DNA of 64,000 nucleotides from Pararhizobium polonicum (GTDB lineage: Bacteria > Pseudomonadota > Alphaproteobacteria > Rhizobiales > Rhizobiaceae). The stretch lies in NCBI RefSeq assembly GCF_001687365.1, contig NZ_LGLV01000005.1, positions 62,001 to 126,000 on the forward strand. The letters are read 5' to 3'. Position numbers and translations under genes: made by a program. The notes below the pieces were generated by a model. It searched no databases. It saw only the letters and a program-made list of their open reading frames with translations, and was not told where the DNA came from. Of this stretch, positions 15,249 to 24,634 are shown piece after piece (position 1 is the stretch's first letter; each line of letters opens with the position of its first letter).

Positions 15249-16748
15249 TCACGTCCCGCAAAACGTCCGCAGCACCCGCTCGTCGGGAAGCGGCGGCTCT
15301 GCCAGGGGGGCAAACCCCGGCTGGTCCTCGTATGGCTTTGCCAGCACCGCGACCAGCGCCTCGAACAGCGAGAAATCGCCGTCGTCCTCGGCGGCGCGGA
15401 TGGCCTGTTCGATGCGGTGGTTGCGCGGGATGAAGGCGGGGTTGACTGTCCGCATCGCGTCCGCCGTCTGTGCGTCCGAAAGGGTTTCGCGGCCGGTGCG
15501 CTCCCGCCAGGCGACAAGCCAGGCATCGATATCGGCGGGATCGGTGAAGAGGCCGCGCAGCGCTGCGTCACCGGCGGTGCTTTCGGCCGCATCGCATAGC
15601 CTGCGGAACGTCAGGGTGAAATCGGCTTCGTTGCGGTGCATGGCGCTCAACAGGCCCTGCACCAGATCGAGATCGCCGTCTTCTTCGGCGTAAAGCCCGA
15701 TCTTGGCCTTCATGCCGGCCAGCCAGTGGTTCTGGAACCGCGCGCCGTAACCGGCGATCACGTCATTGGCGAGATTGACGGCCTCCGACGGTTCGGGGTC
15801 GAGCAGCGGCAGCAGGGTTTCGGCCAGCCGCGCCATGTTCCACTGGCCGATCGCCGGCTGGCTGCCATAGGCATAGCGTCCGCCGCGATCGATCGAGGAA
15901 AACACTTTGGCGGGATCATAGGCATCGAGAAAGGCGCAGGGGCCGAAATCGATGGTCTCGCCCGAGACCGCGCAATTGTCGGTGTTCATCACGCCATGGA
16001 TGAAGCCGACGGCAAGCCAGCGGGCAATCAGCGAAGCCTGCCGCTCCACGACCGCCTCAAGCAAGGCCAGATAGGGGCGCTCGCTGCTTTTGATGTCCGG
16101 ATAGTGCCGGTCGATGACATAGTCGGCCAGCACCTTCAGGCCATCGGTATCGCCGCGCGCCGCCAGAAACTGGAACGTGCCGACGCGGATATGGCTGGCC
16201 GCCACGCGGGTGATGACGCCGCCGGGCAGCGCCCGTTCGCGGTAGACCGGTTCGCCGGTGACGACGGCCGCAAGCGCCCGTGTCGCGGGAATGCCGAGCG
16301 CATGCATCGCCTCGCTGACGATATATTCGCGCAGCACCGGCCCGAGTGCTGCCCGCCCGTCGCCACGCCGCGAATAGGGCGTCTTGCCGGCCCCCTTCAG
16401 CTGGATATCGCGGCGCTTGCCGTTCCTGTCGATCACCTCGCCCAAAAGGATCGCCCGCCCGTCGCCGAGCAGCGGCACGAACTGGCCGAACTGGTGGCCG
16501 GCATAGGCCATGCCCAGCGGTTCGGCACCATCGGGGATCAGGTTGCCGGAAAAGATCGCCGCCCCCTCGCGCTCCAGCGCATCCGCATCCAGACCGAGTT
16601 CCGCCGCCAGCGGCCGGTTGAACGTGATCAGCCACGGCTCGGAAACGGGCGTCGGATCGGCACGCGCATGGAAATGCGCCGGCAGCCGGGCATAGCTGTT
16701 GTCGAAGGGGATGGGGCCTGACGGCATTCGTGCGGAGAGCGTATTCAT
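15249..16748 (-). CDS. selO: SelO family protein adenylyltransferase (YdiU/UPF0061)
   Basis: 499 residues, the usual SelO length. Family hallmarks are FDNSYARLP near the start, YAGHQFGQFVP.LGDGRA, the ATP-binding DIQLKGAGKTPYSRRGDGRA, HALGIPTTRAL-like segment and FIHGVMNTDNCAVSGETIDFGPCAF. SelO is a pseudokinase-fold enzyme that AMPylates Ser/Thr/Tyr of other proteins in redox stress. The start at 16748 matches the conserved N terminus; upstream in-frame sequence is not coding. The 3' end sits 10 bp from the tRNA-Lys remnant, so the islet inserted right behind it. Confidence 0.92.
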   Translation of the reverse strand: MNTLSARMPSGPIPFDNSYARLPAHFHARADPTPVSEPWLITFNRPLAAELGLDADALEREGAAIFSGNLIPDGAEPLGMAYAGHQFGQFVPLLGDGRAILLGEVIDRNGKRRDIQLKGAGKTPYSRRGDGRAALGPVLREYIVSEAMHALGIPATRALAAVVTGEPVYRERALPGGVITRVAASHIRVGTFQFLAARGDTDGLKVLADYVIDRHYPDIKSSERPYLALLEAVVERQASLIARWLAVGFIHGVMNTDNCAVSGETIDFGPCAFLDAYDPAKVFSSIDRGGRYAYGSQPAIGQWNMARLAETLLPLLDPEPSEAVNLANDVIAGYGARFQNHWLAGMKAKIGLYAEEDGDLDLVQGLLSAMHRNEADFTLTFRRLCDAAESTAGDAALRGLFTDPADIDAWLVAWRERTGRETLSDAQTADAMRTVNPAFIPRNHRIEQAIRAAEDDGDFSLFEALVAVLAKPYEDQPGFAPLAEPPLPDERVLRTFCGT

Positions 16749-16934
16749 ATCCCCAAGGTAGGTCCTTGCGTTGCAAACGGCAACGGCCAGACCCGCCGTA
16801 ATAAAAAATCCAACGGTTTGCCTGCGTCGCGGTACCCCGATGGAGAGGATTGGACGCATGGCGAACGGCCATATTGACCGGCCGTCGCCGAGGTAGTAAT
16901 GATACAGACCTGTCTCACCTCTTGGTTCAAACTC

Positions 16935-17516
16935 ATGCCATCGTCCGAAAAAATCGACAAGCGTCAGCATATCGTCGCAACGGCCTATGCCCTGTTCAAA
17001 CGCCACGGCTTCCACGCGACCGGGATAGACCGGATCATCGCCGAGGCTGATGTTGCCAAGATGACGATGTACCGCCACTTCCCGGGCAAGGACGGCCTGA
17101 TCGTGGAGGTGTTGAATGTCCGGGCCAGCCGTTTCGAGCGGCAGCTGGACCGCCTTTCGAACGAGGCGGCGACGCCGGAGCGCAAGATCGCGACAATCTT
17201 CGACTGGTACGAACGCTGGTTTCAAGCCGCAGATTTCCACGGCTGCCTGTTCGCCCATGCGCTTGCCGAATTCGCCGATCCCGGGCATCCGGTCTTCTCG
17301 GCCGTTGCCGAGCAGAAAAACGGCCTGAAATTGCGGATGCAGCGGATCCTCGAAGACGCCATGCCCGCAGAGCAGGCCGAAGCCGCAGCGCTGGCGCTGC
17401 TGATGCTGCTCGAGGGAGCGACCCTCATGGCGCAGATGGGGCAGGGCGAAGCTGCCATCGGCGCGGCCAGGAAGGCGGCATCGAGCCTCGTCTCCAGACC
17501 GGCAATGCCGCAATGA
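16935..17516 (+). CDS. TetR family transcriptional regulator
   Basis: 193 residues from ATG 16935. The HTH region reads ATAYALFKRHGFHATGIDRIIAEADVAKMTMYRHFPGKDGLI, a textbook TetR helix-turn-helix, followed by a helical ligand domain. An upstream ATG at 16899 is in frame, but the segment it adds does not resemble TetR N termini. The stop overlaps the start of the EamA transporter (ATGA), so the regulator and transporter are translationally coupled and probably co-regulated. The effector is unknown. Confidence 0.82.
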   Translation: MPSSEKIDKRQHIVATAYALFKRHGFHATGIDRIIAEADVAKMTMYRHFPGKDGLIVEVLNVRASRFERQLDRLSNEAATPERKIATIFDWYERWFQAADFHGCLFAHALAEFADPGHPVFSAVAEQKNGLKLRMQRILEDAMPAEQAEAAALALLMLLEGATLMAQMGQGEAAIGAARKAASSLVSRPAMPQ

Positions 17517-18349
17517 CCGCGACCGTCATCGGCCTTGCCCTCCTTGCCGCAATCCTTCACGCGACCTGGAATGCCTTTCTGCGCAGCGGTGCCGACAGGC
17601 TGTGGTCCGTCACGGTCATGAGCTTCTCCAGCACGATCGTCGCCATCCCCTTCGCGCTCATCCTTCCGCTTCCGGCTCCTTCGGCATGGCTCTACGTGGG
17701 TCTCTCGGCCGTCCTTCAGGTCGGCTACAGCGTCTTTCTGGTCGCAGCCTATCGCAATGGCGAGCTGGGTCAGGTCTATCCGATCATTCGCGGAACCGTG
17801 CCGCTGCTGGTCACTGCCGGCGGGTTCTTGTTTGCCGCAGATCGTCCCACCGCCTTTCAGACGACCGGCGTCCTCCTCGTTGCGCTCGGCATCATGAGCC
17901 TTTCGCTTGGAAAAGGCAGGGCCGCAACCGCATCGATCCTGTTTGCCCTGGCGACCGGAGCGATCATCGCCGCTTATGCCACTGTGGATGCGATCGGCGT
18001 CCGTGAGGCTAGCCATAGCGGGGCCTACATCGCATGGGTTCTTGTTCTCTACGGCGCCCTGATGCCGGCAGCCTATATTGCCTTTCGGGGAAAGCTGCGC
18101 GTGGATATCCGCGCACCGGAAACGCTGAAAGCGTTGGGAGGAGGGATTGTCGCGCTTTCGGCCTACGGGGTTGTGGTGGCGGCCTTCGCTCTTGGGCCGG
18201 CCGGTCCGATCACGGCGCTGCGCGAGACCAGCGTGGTTTTCGCCGCCCTGATCGGCTGGCTGTTCCTCGCCGAAGCCCTCACCGCCCGCCGCATCGCGGC
18301 CTGCGTGATTGTCACGATCGGCGCCATCTGCCTCGGATATACGCCGTGA
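17513..18349 (+). CDS. EamA/DMT family transporter
   Basis: 278 residues, ten transmembrane helices arranged as two EamA repeats (first repeat ends ..VALGIMSLSLG, second ..ITALRETSVVFAALIGWLFLAEAL). These inner-membrane permeases export amino acids, metabolites or drugs. The gene overlaps the TetR gene by 4 bp. The substrate is unknown. Confidence 0.82.
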   Translation: MTATVIGLALLAAILHATWNAFLRSGADRLWSVTVMSFSSTIVAIPFALILPLPAPSAWLYVGLSAVLQVGYSVFLVAAYRNGELGQVYPIIRGTVPLLVTAGGFLFAADRPTAFQTTGVLLVALGIMSLSLGKGRAATASILFALATGAIIAAYATVDAIGVREASHSGAYIAWVLVLYGALMPAAYIAFRGKLRVDIRAPETLKALGGGIVALSAYGVVVAAFALGPAGPITALRETSVVFAALIGWLFLAEALTARRIAACVIVTIGAICLGYTP

Positions 18350-18375
18350 CGGCGACGGCGGCCGGCGTTTCGCAA

Positions 18376-18596
18376 TCAGACGCTGAGGCTGGTCGTCGCA
18401 GCCGCACCGGTTTCGCCGCCCATCTGCCGCATGATCGCCTCCTTGATTTCCGCCTCGATGGCGGCGCGCTTGTCCCCGGTGTGTCCGTGGGCGCGCTGCC
18501 CGCTATCTGGCTGCCGTTCTGCCGGCGGTAATAGTTGCTGATGCTGTCGCCGATTTTTCCTGCAGGGTCGCAGGGGTGAATCAGGTTGCAAGACAT
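18376..18596 (-). pseudogene. possible frameshifted small gene
   Basis: Two minus-strand frames look like halves of one product. The upstream one begins MSCNLIHPCDPAGKIGDSIS and continues through NYYRRQNGSQ. The downstream one contains GDKRAAIEAEIKEAIMRQMG and ends at TGA 18378-18376. The switch would fall near 18470-18490. Either a real frameshift or a sequence error; family unknown. Confidence 0.3.
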
Positions 18597-18685
18597 GCGC
18601 GGGGCTTGCACGTGGAGGCGATGTGGCCGAATTTCAGCCGGAAGTGGGGAACCGTGGCGTTCCGATCGAGACCGGAAGAAGACGA

Positions 18686-18952
18686 ATGACGTTCACATTG
18701 CTGAAACTGGAAGGTGGCAATCGTTCGCTGGAGTTTGACGAGGCGGATCTGCCGGTTCTGGCGGCGTTTCTGCAACGCAATTTCGCAGAACCGGACATGC
18801 AGGAGCAGGCCATTCACACGAACCTCGTCATCGCCGGTACCCGCCTGATGTACTACAACGAATGGGGCGATCTGTGCCTGATATGGCTGGATGAGAAGGG
18901 CGCCCTCCTTCTCGATTCCATCTTCACCCGCCTCTCAGCGGGTGAAGCCTGA
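18686..18952 (+). CDS. small protein of unknown function
   Basis: 88 residues from ATG 18686 (GAAGAAG upstream). It is soluble, acidic and compact: MTFTLLKLEGGNRSLEFDE..., then HTNLVIAGTRLMYYNEWGD, suggesting a small beta-rich fold. No family recognised. Convergent with the oligopeptidase gene. Confidence 0.6.
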   Translation: MTFTLLKLEGGNRSLEFDEADLPVLAAFLQRNFAEPDMQEQAIHTNLVIAGTRLMYYNEWGDLCLIWLDEKGALLLDSIFTRLSAGEA

Positions 18953-18977
18953 TCTGACAAGGGCGGCAGCGCGCCGA

Positions 18978-21071
18978 TTACATCTTCCCCGCCACCTTGA
19001 TCGCAAACGCATATTCGAATGCGATTTCCTCCAGCCGCTGGAAGCGCCCGGATGCGCCGCCGTGGCCGGCGTCCATGTTGGTCTTCATCAGGATCGGTTC
19101 GTTGCCGGTGGTCTTTTCGCGCAGCTTGGCCACCCATTTTGCCGGTTCCCAATAGGTGACGCGCGGGTCGGTGAGGCCGCCGAGCGCCAGGATCGCCGGA
19201 TAGGGCTTTTCCGAGACGTTGTCGTAAGGGGAATAGGCAGCCATGCGCTCGTAGGCTTCCTTTGAGTCGATCGGATTGCCCCATTCCGGCCATTCCGGCG
19301 GCGTCAGCGGCAGCGTGTCGTCGAGCATGGTGTTGAGCACATCGACAAAGGGCACGGCGGCAATCACGCCCTTGAATTTCTCCGGCGCCATGTTGGCGAT
19401 CGCCCCCATCAGCATGCCGCCGGCCGATCCGCCTTCGGCGATAATGTTCGCGTAGGATGTGAACTTCTGTTGATTCAGATAGTCGGCCGCCGCGATGAAG
19501 TCCTTGAAGGTGTTGGTCTTCTTCTCCATCTTGCCGTCTTCGTACCATGCAAAACCCTTGTCCTTGCCGCCGCGGATATGGGCGATGGCATAGACGAAGC
19601 CGCGGTCGGCGAGCGACAGGCAATTGGTGTTGAACGAGGCCGGAATGGCGATGCCATAGGCGCCGTAGCCATAGAGCAGGCAGGGGGCAGAGCCATCGAG
19701 CGGGGTGTCCTTGCGGTAGAGCAGGGTCACCGGCACCTCGGCGCCATCCCAGCCGGGCGCCATGACGCGGCGCGTCACGTAGTCGTCGATGTTGTGGCCG
19801 GACGGCACTTCCTGCGTCTTCAGGAGCGTGCGCTCGCGCGTCACCATATTGTAGTCGTAGAGCTGGCTCGGCGTCGTCATCGAGGAATAGGAAAAGCGGA
19901 TGACGTCGGTATCGTATTCGGCAGCGCCCGATAGCCCGAGCGAATAGGCCTCCTCGGCAAAGGCGATCGAATGCTCCTCGCCGGTCTTGCGGTCGCGAAT
20001 CTTGATCTGCGGCAGGCCGTTTTCCCGCTCCAGCCAGACGAGATGACGGGCAAAGGCCATGTGGCTGATGATCAGCCGGCCCGGCGTATGCGGCACGACG
20101 TCCACCCAGTTTTCCCGCCCTGGTTTGTCAACCGGCGTCTGCATGATCTTGAAATCCTTGGCGCCATCGGCATTGGTCAGGATGTAGAAGACATCGCCGC
20201 CTTCGGAGAGCGAATATTCCAGCCCGGTTTCGCGCGCGGCCACCAGCTGCGGCTTGCCCGTCAGGTCGGAGGTCGGCAGCAGCCAGTATTCGCTGGTCTC
20301 GTGGTCGTGAATATCGATGTAGATGAAATCGTCGAGCATCGAGCCGCCGACGCCCATGAAGAAGCCCGGATCCTCTTCCTCGTAGACCAGCCGGTCGTCG
20401 CTCTGCGGCGTGCCGATGACGTGGTGGAAGATTTTTGAAGGCCGGTGGTTATCGTCGAGCACGGTGTAGAAGAAGCTCTTGCCGTCCGGCGCCCAAGCGC
20501 CACCGCCGCCGGTGTTTTCGATGATGTCGGTCATGTCCTCGCCGGTGGCGAGGTCGCGGACGCGCAAAGTGTAATATTCCGAGCCCTTGTCGTCATAGCT
20601 CCAGATGCCACGGCTGTGATCGGTCGAATGATCAATGCCACCCAGCCGGAAATAGGCCTTGCCTTCGGCTTCCTTGTCGCCGTCGAGCAGCACGCTGCGC
20701 TCGCCGCCATCGCGCGGCGTGCGGAAAAAGCGCGGCTGCTCGCCGCCGGTGACGAAGAAGGTGCCATAGGCGAACGGGCCGTCCTTGACCGGAACGGAGC
20801 TATCGTCTTCCTTGATACGGCCCTTCATCTCGGCAAACAGCGTCTTTTGCAGAGCGTCCGTATCAGCCATCGCCGCCTTCAGATAGGCGTTCTCGGCGTC
20901 GAGATGCGCGCGGATGTCCGGATCGAGGATCGAGGGATCCTTGAACATCGCCTGCCAGTTGTCGGCCCTCAGCCAGGCATAGTCGTCGGTGCGCGTGATG
21001 CCATGGCGGGTATCCGTCACCGGCTTTTTCGGGGCGACGGGAGCGGCGGGCAGGTTCTTGAAGATGGACAA
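18978..21071 (-). CDS. ptrB: S9 family prolyl oligopeptidase (oligopeptidase B)
   Basis: 697 residues from TTG 21071, which has GGAG 7 nt upstream. Residues 1-400 fit the beta-propeller lid (DDYAWLR, then repeats such as GRGIWSYDDKGSEYYTLRV). The C-terminal alpha/beta-hydrolase domain carries S549 in GGSAGG, D635 in TDPRV and H670 in DAGHGG. The conserved oligopeptidase B stretch YGYGAYG is present. These cytosolic serine peptidases cleave short peptides after basic residues. An in-frame ATG at 21134 would add 21 residues that do not look conserved. Confidence 0.9.
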   Translation of the reverse strand: MSIFKNLPAAPVAPKKPVTDTRHGITRTDDYAWLRADNWQAMFKDPSILDPDIRAHLDAENAYLKAAMADTDALQKTLFAEMKGRIKEDDSSVPVKDGPFAYGTFFVTGGEQPRFFRTPRDGGERSVLLDGDKEAEGKAYFRLGGIDHSTDHSRGIWSYDDKGSEYYTLRVRDLATGEDMTDIIENTGGGGAWAPDGKSFFYTVLDDNHRPSKIFHHVIGTPQSDDRLVYEEEDPGFFMGVGGSMLDDFIYIDIHDHETSEYWLLPTSDLTGKPQLVAARETGLEYSLSEGGDVFYILTNADGAKDFKIMQTPVDKPGRENWVDVVPHTPGRLIISHMAFARHLVWLERENGLPQIKIRDRKTGEEHSIAFAEEAYSLGLSGAAEYDTDVIRFSYSSMTTPSQLYDYNMVTRERTLLKTQEVPSGHNIDDYVTRRVMAPGWDGAEVPVTLLYRKDTPLDGSAPCLLYGYGAYGIAIPASFNTNCLSLADRGFVYAIAHIRGGKDKGFAWYEDGKMEKKTNTFKDFIAAADYLNQQKFTSYANIIAEGGSAGGMLMGAIANMAPEKFKGVIAAVPFVDVLNTMLDDTLPLTPPEWPEWGNPIDSKEAYERMAAYSPYDNVSEKPYPAILALGGLTDPRVTYWEPAKWVAKLREKTTGNEPILMKTNMDAGHGGASGRFQRLEEIAFEYAFAIKVAGKM

Positions 21072-21191
21072 GGATGTCTCCGGGGTCGATGTGGTCGGAG
21101 ACAATGAGATAGAGAGCCATGCCGTGGCGATCAAGCGGAAAGGCGAGGGAGGCCGGTTATGCCCCGATCCACGCTTGCCGCCCCGGCCGGA

Positions 21192-22121
21192 TCAGGCGCC
21201 GCTCCAGCGTCCCTTGAGGTTTTGGACCATGTGATCGATGAAGGCGCGGATTTTCGGCGTTTGCGCGTGGCGATCCAGATAGCAGGCGTAGAAATCAAAC
21301 GGCGCATGCCCGGTGATCGCCGTATCCGCACCCGAGGACGGGCCGAACAATGGGACGAGAAGGCCCCGTTTCAGCAGGGGTTCGACGATGAAGGCGCCGA
21401 GCCGGGCGATGCCGGCGCCGGCCATTGTCATTTCCGTCAGCGTGTCGATATCGTTGCTGACGATGCGGGCATGCACCTCCGGCTCGAACAGCAGCCCGTC
21501 GCGCAGGAAGGTCCAGCGGAACAGGCGTCCGTGGGCGGCAAACCGGTAGATCAGGCAATCGTGATGGATGAGATCCTCCGGCCGGGCAGGGCGGCCCTTG
21601 CGGGCAATATAATCCGGCGAAGCGCAGATCATCATCGGCACGGTGGCCAGCTTGCGCGCCACCAGCGAGGGTTCGAGCTGATCGGCAAACCGCACGCTGA
21701 CATCGATCCCCTCGGCAATATGGTCGGTCACCCGGTCGGTGATCACCAGTTCGATATCGACTTCCGGGTAGCGGGCGGCAAAGGCGGGGACGAGCGGCGC
21801 CACGACATGCCGCCCGAAGGCGACGGAGGCGGCGATCTTCAGAGGTCCGCGCGGCGTATCCTGCAAAGAGGAGATCGCGGTGGCGGCAAGCTCGAGATCG
21901 TGGACGATATGGCGCACCCGGTCGAAATAGACCCGGCCGCTCTCCGTCATGCCGAGTTTGCGGGTGGTCCGCTGCAGCAGCCGGGTGCCGAGATCGCGCT
22001 CCAGCCGGGCGATGTTCTGGCTGGCGGCTGCCGGGGTTATGCCAAGCCTGCGGGCGGCGGCGGCGATGCTGCCTTCCTCGACGCTGCGGATGAAGCTCTC
22101 GATGCCGCGCAGGGTGTCCAT
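21192..22121 (-). CDS. LysR-type transcriptional regulator
   Basis: 309 residues from ATG 22121. The HTH part is FIRSVEEGSIAAAARRLGITPAAASQNIARLERDLGTRLLQRTTRKLGMTESG, the CrgA/AphB-like LysR branch; the effector domain follows (GPLKIAASVAFGRHVVAPLVPAF). It diverges from the DUF2798 gene 22275-22547, its probable target. Confidence 0.88.
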   Translation of the reverse strand: MDTLRGIESFIRSVEEGSIAAAARRLGITPAAASQNIARLERDLGTRLLQRTTRKLGMTESGRVYFDRVRHIVHDLELAATAISSLQDTPRGPLKIAASVAFGRHVVAPLVPAFAARYPEVDIELVITDRVTDHIAEGIDVSVRFADQLEPSLVARKLATVPMMICASPDYIARKGRPARPEDLIHHDCLIYRFAAHGRLFRWTFLRDGLLFEPEVHARIVSNDIDTLTEMTMAGAGIARLGAFIVEPLLKRGLLVPLFGPSSGADTAITGHAPFDFYACYLDRHAQTPKIRAFIDHMVQNLKGRWSGA

Positions 22122-22133
22122 AATCTTTTCGCC

Positions 22134-22153
22134 CGAATGATTTGATCCATTCG
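22134..22153. promoter_or_regulatory. inverted repeat in the LysR/DUF2798 divergent region
   Basis: CGAATG (22134-22139) and CATTCG (22148-22153) with an 8-bp spacer lie 13 bp from the LysR start. Candidate operator. Confidence 0.4.
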
Positions 22154-22274
22154 ATAGTTTAGCTTGGTACTGCGTGAAGCCGCAAGCGTCTACCGGCACC
22201 GTGGCCACCCGGCTAGAGATCAACGCAGTGCAAAGCCATCGCCGATTTCCGCATCGCTCAGAATGGAGAGTTTC

Positions 22275-22547
22275 ATGCCCCAGACAATCGCCACCGAGGC
22301 GCCCAGAGCGCGCAGCCGCAAATTGCCGATGCGCGCCGCCCCGGTCGTCTTCGCGTTCTTCATGGCCCTGATCATGGCCTTCCTGATGTCCTGCGTCATC
22401 GTTGCCGCATCGGACGGCATTTCCGCCGGCTATGTATCCGGCGTCCTCAAGGCCTACAGCCTTGCCATGCCGGCCGCCTTCGTCTGCGTCCTGATCGTGC
22501 GGCCGCTGGTTGTCCGTCTCGTGCCGGTATTCGTCCAGATGCGTTAG
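22275..22547 (+). CDS. DUF2798 family small membrane protein
   Basis: 90 residues from ATG 22275 with GGAGAG 5 nt upstream. Two hydrophobic helices (VVFAFFMALIMAFLMSCVIVA, and AMPAAFVCVLIVRPLVVRLV) separated by a short SDGISAGYVSGVLKAY loop match DUF2798 proteins. Function is unknown. It diverges from a LysR gene, the typical arrangement for a regulated single-gene target. Confidence 0.75.
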   Translation: MPQTIATEAPRARSRKLPMRAAPVVFAFFMALIMAFLMSCVIVAASDGISAGYVSGVLKAYSLAMPAAFVCVLIVRPLVVRLVPVFVQMR

Positions 22548-22674
22548 GATCAGGCTCATACCAAGTCCCGATCTTTTCTGAAAAAAGTTTTGTGATGATG
22601 TCGATCGCAGGCGGGCTCGTTCGTCGTATGATCGGGAAGGCCGATGTGGCTTTCGCCAATCAGAGGAGAAGACG

Positions 22675-23097
22675 ATGCGTGTGATGGTGATTGTAAAGGC
22701 GACGAGGGACTCGGAAGAGGGCATCATGCCCACGAGCGAACTTCTGGAAGCCATGGGCAAGTATAACGAGGAGCTGGTCAATGCCGGCATCATGATGGCC
22801 GGCGAGGGCCTGCACCCGTCGGTCAAGGGCAAGCGGATCGCCTTCGATGGTCCCGGCCGCACCGTCATCGACGGCCCGTTTGCCGAGACCCGCGAACTGA
22901 TCGCCGGTTTCTGGCTGTGGGAGGTCAAGGACATGGCCGAAGCCATCGAGTGGGCAAAACGTTGCCCCAACCCGATGCCGGGCCCGGGCGAGCTGGAAAT
23001 CCGTCCGGTCTTCGAGATGGCCGATTTCGGCGATGCCGTGACACCGGAGATCGCGCAGCAGGAAGAGCGGCTGCGTGAAAAGACCGCCAAGCGTTAA
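22675..23097 (+). CDS. YciI/DGPF domain protein, partner of the ECF sigma factor
   Basis: 140 residues with the ferredoxin-like YCII fold. The family signature appears as VIDGPFAETRELIAGFWLWEV (the DGPF motif). Proteins of this kind are found next to ECF42-type sigma factors, as here (66 bp upstream of it). The biochemical role is unknown. GGAGAAGA precedes the start. Confidence 0.85.
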   Translation: MRVMVIVKATRDSEEGIMPTSELLEAMGKYNEELVNAGIMMAGEGLHPSVKGKRIAFDGPGRTVIDGPFAETRELIAGFWLWEVKDMAEAIEWAKRCPNPMPGPGELEIRPVFEMADFGDAVTPEIAQQEERLREKTAKR

Positions 23098-23163
23098 AGC
23101 CGTCCTCTTGCCGTGAGCCGCCGTGGCTTGACGCGGCCCTTGCTCCTCCCATAATCGGGAAGC

Positions 23164-24426
23164 ATGGCGGCAACCGGCACCCATCAGGCAATCGAGACGG
23201 TTTTCCGGATCGAACAGGCAAGGCTCATCGGCGGCCTTGCCCGGATGGTTCGGGATGTCGGGTTGGCCGAAGAGCTGGCGCAGGACGCGCTCGTCACGGC
23301 CCTGTCCGAATGGCCGAAGACCGGGGTTCCGAACAATCCCGGCGCCTGGCTGATGGCGGCGGCCAAGCGCCGGGCCATCGACGGGTTCCGCCGTAAAAAG
23401 ATGCTGGCGCGCAAGCATGCCGAGATCGGCCGGGACCTCGAAGACGCGGGCGAAAACCCCGTCGAGGCTATCGAGGCGGCGCTGGACGACGACCTTGGCG
23501 ACGAGCTTTTGGGCCTGATCTTCACCGCCTGCCACCCGGTCCTGTCGCCCGAGGCGCGCGCGGCACTCACCCTGCGGCTGATCGGCGGGTTGACGACGGA
23601 CGAGATCGCCCGGGCCTTCCTGTCCAGCGAAACGACCATTGCCCAGCGTATCGTCCGAGCGAAGAAAACCCTTGGCAGGGCCGGGCTTGCCTATGAAGTG
23701 CCGCGCGGGCCGGAGCGGCAGCAACGCCTCGCCTCGGTGCTGGAAGTGATCTACCTGATCTTCAACGAGGGCTATGCGGCCACCGCCGGCGAAGACCTGA
23801 TCCGCCCGGCCTTGTGCGCCGAGGCGCAGCGGCTGGGCCGTATCCTCGCCGGCCTGCTGCCCGGCGAGCCCGAGGTGTTCGGCCTGCTGGCGCTGATGGA
23901 AATCCAGGCCTCGCGGCTCAATGCCCGCGTCGCCCCGGACGGCTCGCCAGTCCCGCTCACCGAACAGAACCGCGCCCGCTGGGACCAGCTGCTGATCCGG
24001 AGGGGGCTGGCAGCACTTGAGCGCGCCGACACCCTGGGCGGCGCCGACGGCCCCTATGCGCTTCAGGCAGCGCTGGCCGCCTGCCACGCGCGGGCACGCA
24101 GGGCGCAGGAAACGGACTGGACGAAGATGGCGGCGCTCTATGACAGACTGCGCGCGGTCATGCCGTCGCCAGTCGTCGATCTCAACCGCGCCGTCGCTTA
24201 CAGCATGGCCTTCGGTCCCGAGGCCGGCCTGACGCTGCTGGACGGGATCGATCCGGCGGGAGCCCTGGCGGGCTATGCGCCATTGCCGGCGGCGAGGGGG
24301 GATTTCCTGTTCCGGGCGGGCCGCCTTGCCGAAGCCCGTGTCGCCTTCGAGCAGGCCGCCACGCTCAGCCGCAATGGCCCCGAAAAGGCTTTCCTTCTCA
24401 AGCGGGCAGCGGCCTGCGGCGGTTGA
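23164..24426 (+). CDS. ECF sigma factor with C-terminal extension (ECF42 type)
   Basis: 420 residues, about twice a normal ECF factor. Sigma-2 region at about 10-85 (AEELAQDALVTALSEWP, GAWLMAAAKRRAIDGFRR), sigma-4 at about 120-175 (LTLRLIGGLTTDEIARAFL, TIAQRIVRAKK). Residues 185-420 form the helical DUF6596/TPR-like extension (VIYLIFNEGYAATAG, DLNRAVAYSMAFGPEAGL). No anti-sigma gene is adjacent. In this class the extension controls activity and a DGPF protein gene is the usual target, matching the neighbour upstream. Confidence 0.88.
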   Translation: MAATGTHQAIETVFRIEQARLIGGLARMVRDVGLAEELAQDALVTALSEWPKTGVPNNPGAWLMAAAKRRAIDGFRRKKMLARKHAEIGRDLEDAGENPVEAIEAALDDDLGDELLGLIFTACHPVLSPEARAALTLRLIGGLTTDEIARAFLSSETTIAQRIVRAKKTLGRAGLAYEVPRGPERQQRLASVLEVIYLIFNEGYAATAGEDLIRPALCAEAQRLGRILAGLLPGEPEVFGLLALMEIQASRLNARVAPDGSPVPLTEQNRARWDQLLIRRGLAALERADTLGGADGPYALQAALAACHARARRAQETDWTKMAALYDRLRAVMPSPVVDLNRAVAYSMAFGPEAGLTLLDGIDPAGALAGYAPLPAARGDFLFRAGRLAEARVAFEQAATLSRNGPEKAFLLKRAAACGG

Positions 24427-24598
24427 TCGTATTTACGGAACCCGCCTGCCTGTGAGTGGCACGCCCATCAACTCCATCGTTTCAGCCTGATCCGCGTCTG
24501 CGCACCCTCGAACCGTGCGCCGCTGTGGAAACCCATGATCCGCAACCGCCGATGCGCATTTTCAGGGTGGACAAGGAAAACGTAACTTTATAACAAAC

Positions 24599-24616
24599 GT
24601 AACGTTATTACATTTA
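24599..24616. promoter_or_regulatory. Zur-box-like sequence upstream of the aztD-like gene
   Basis: GTAACGTTATTACATT resembles the alphaproteobacterial Zur operator form (GTAATGTTATAACATTAC) at about 14 of 18 positions. It ends 18 bp before the aztD-like start. The consensus is from memory, so a motif scan would be decisive. Confidence 0.45.
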
Positions 24617-24634
24617 ATTCCGCAGGAGAACTTC

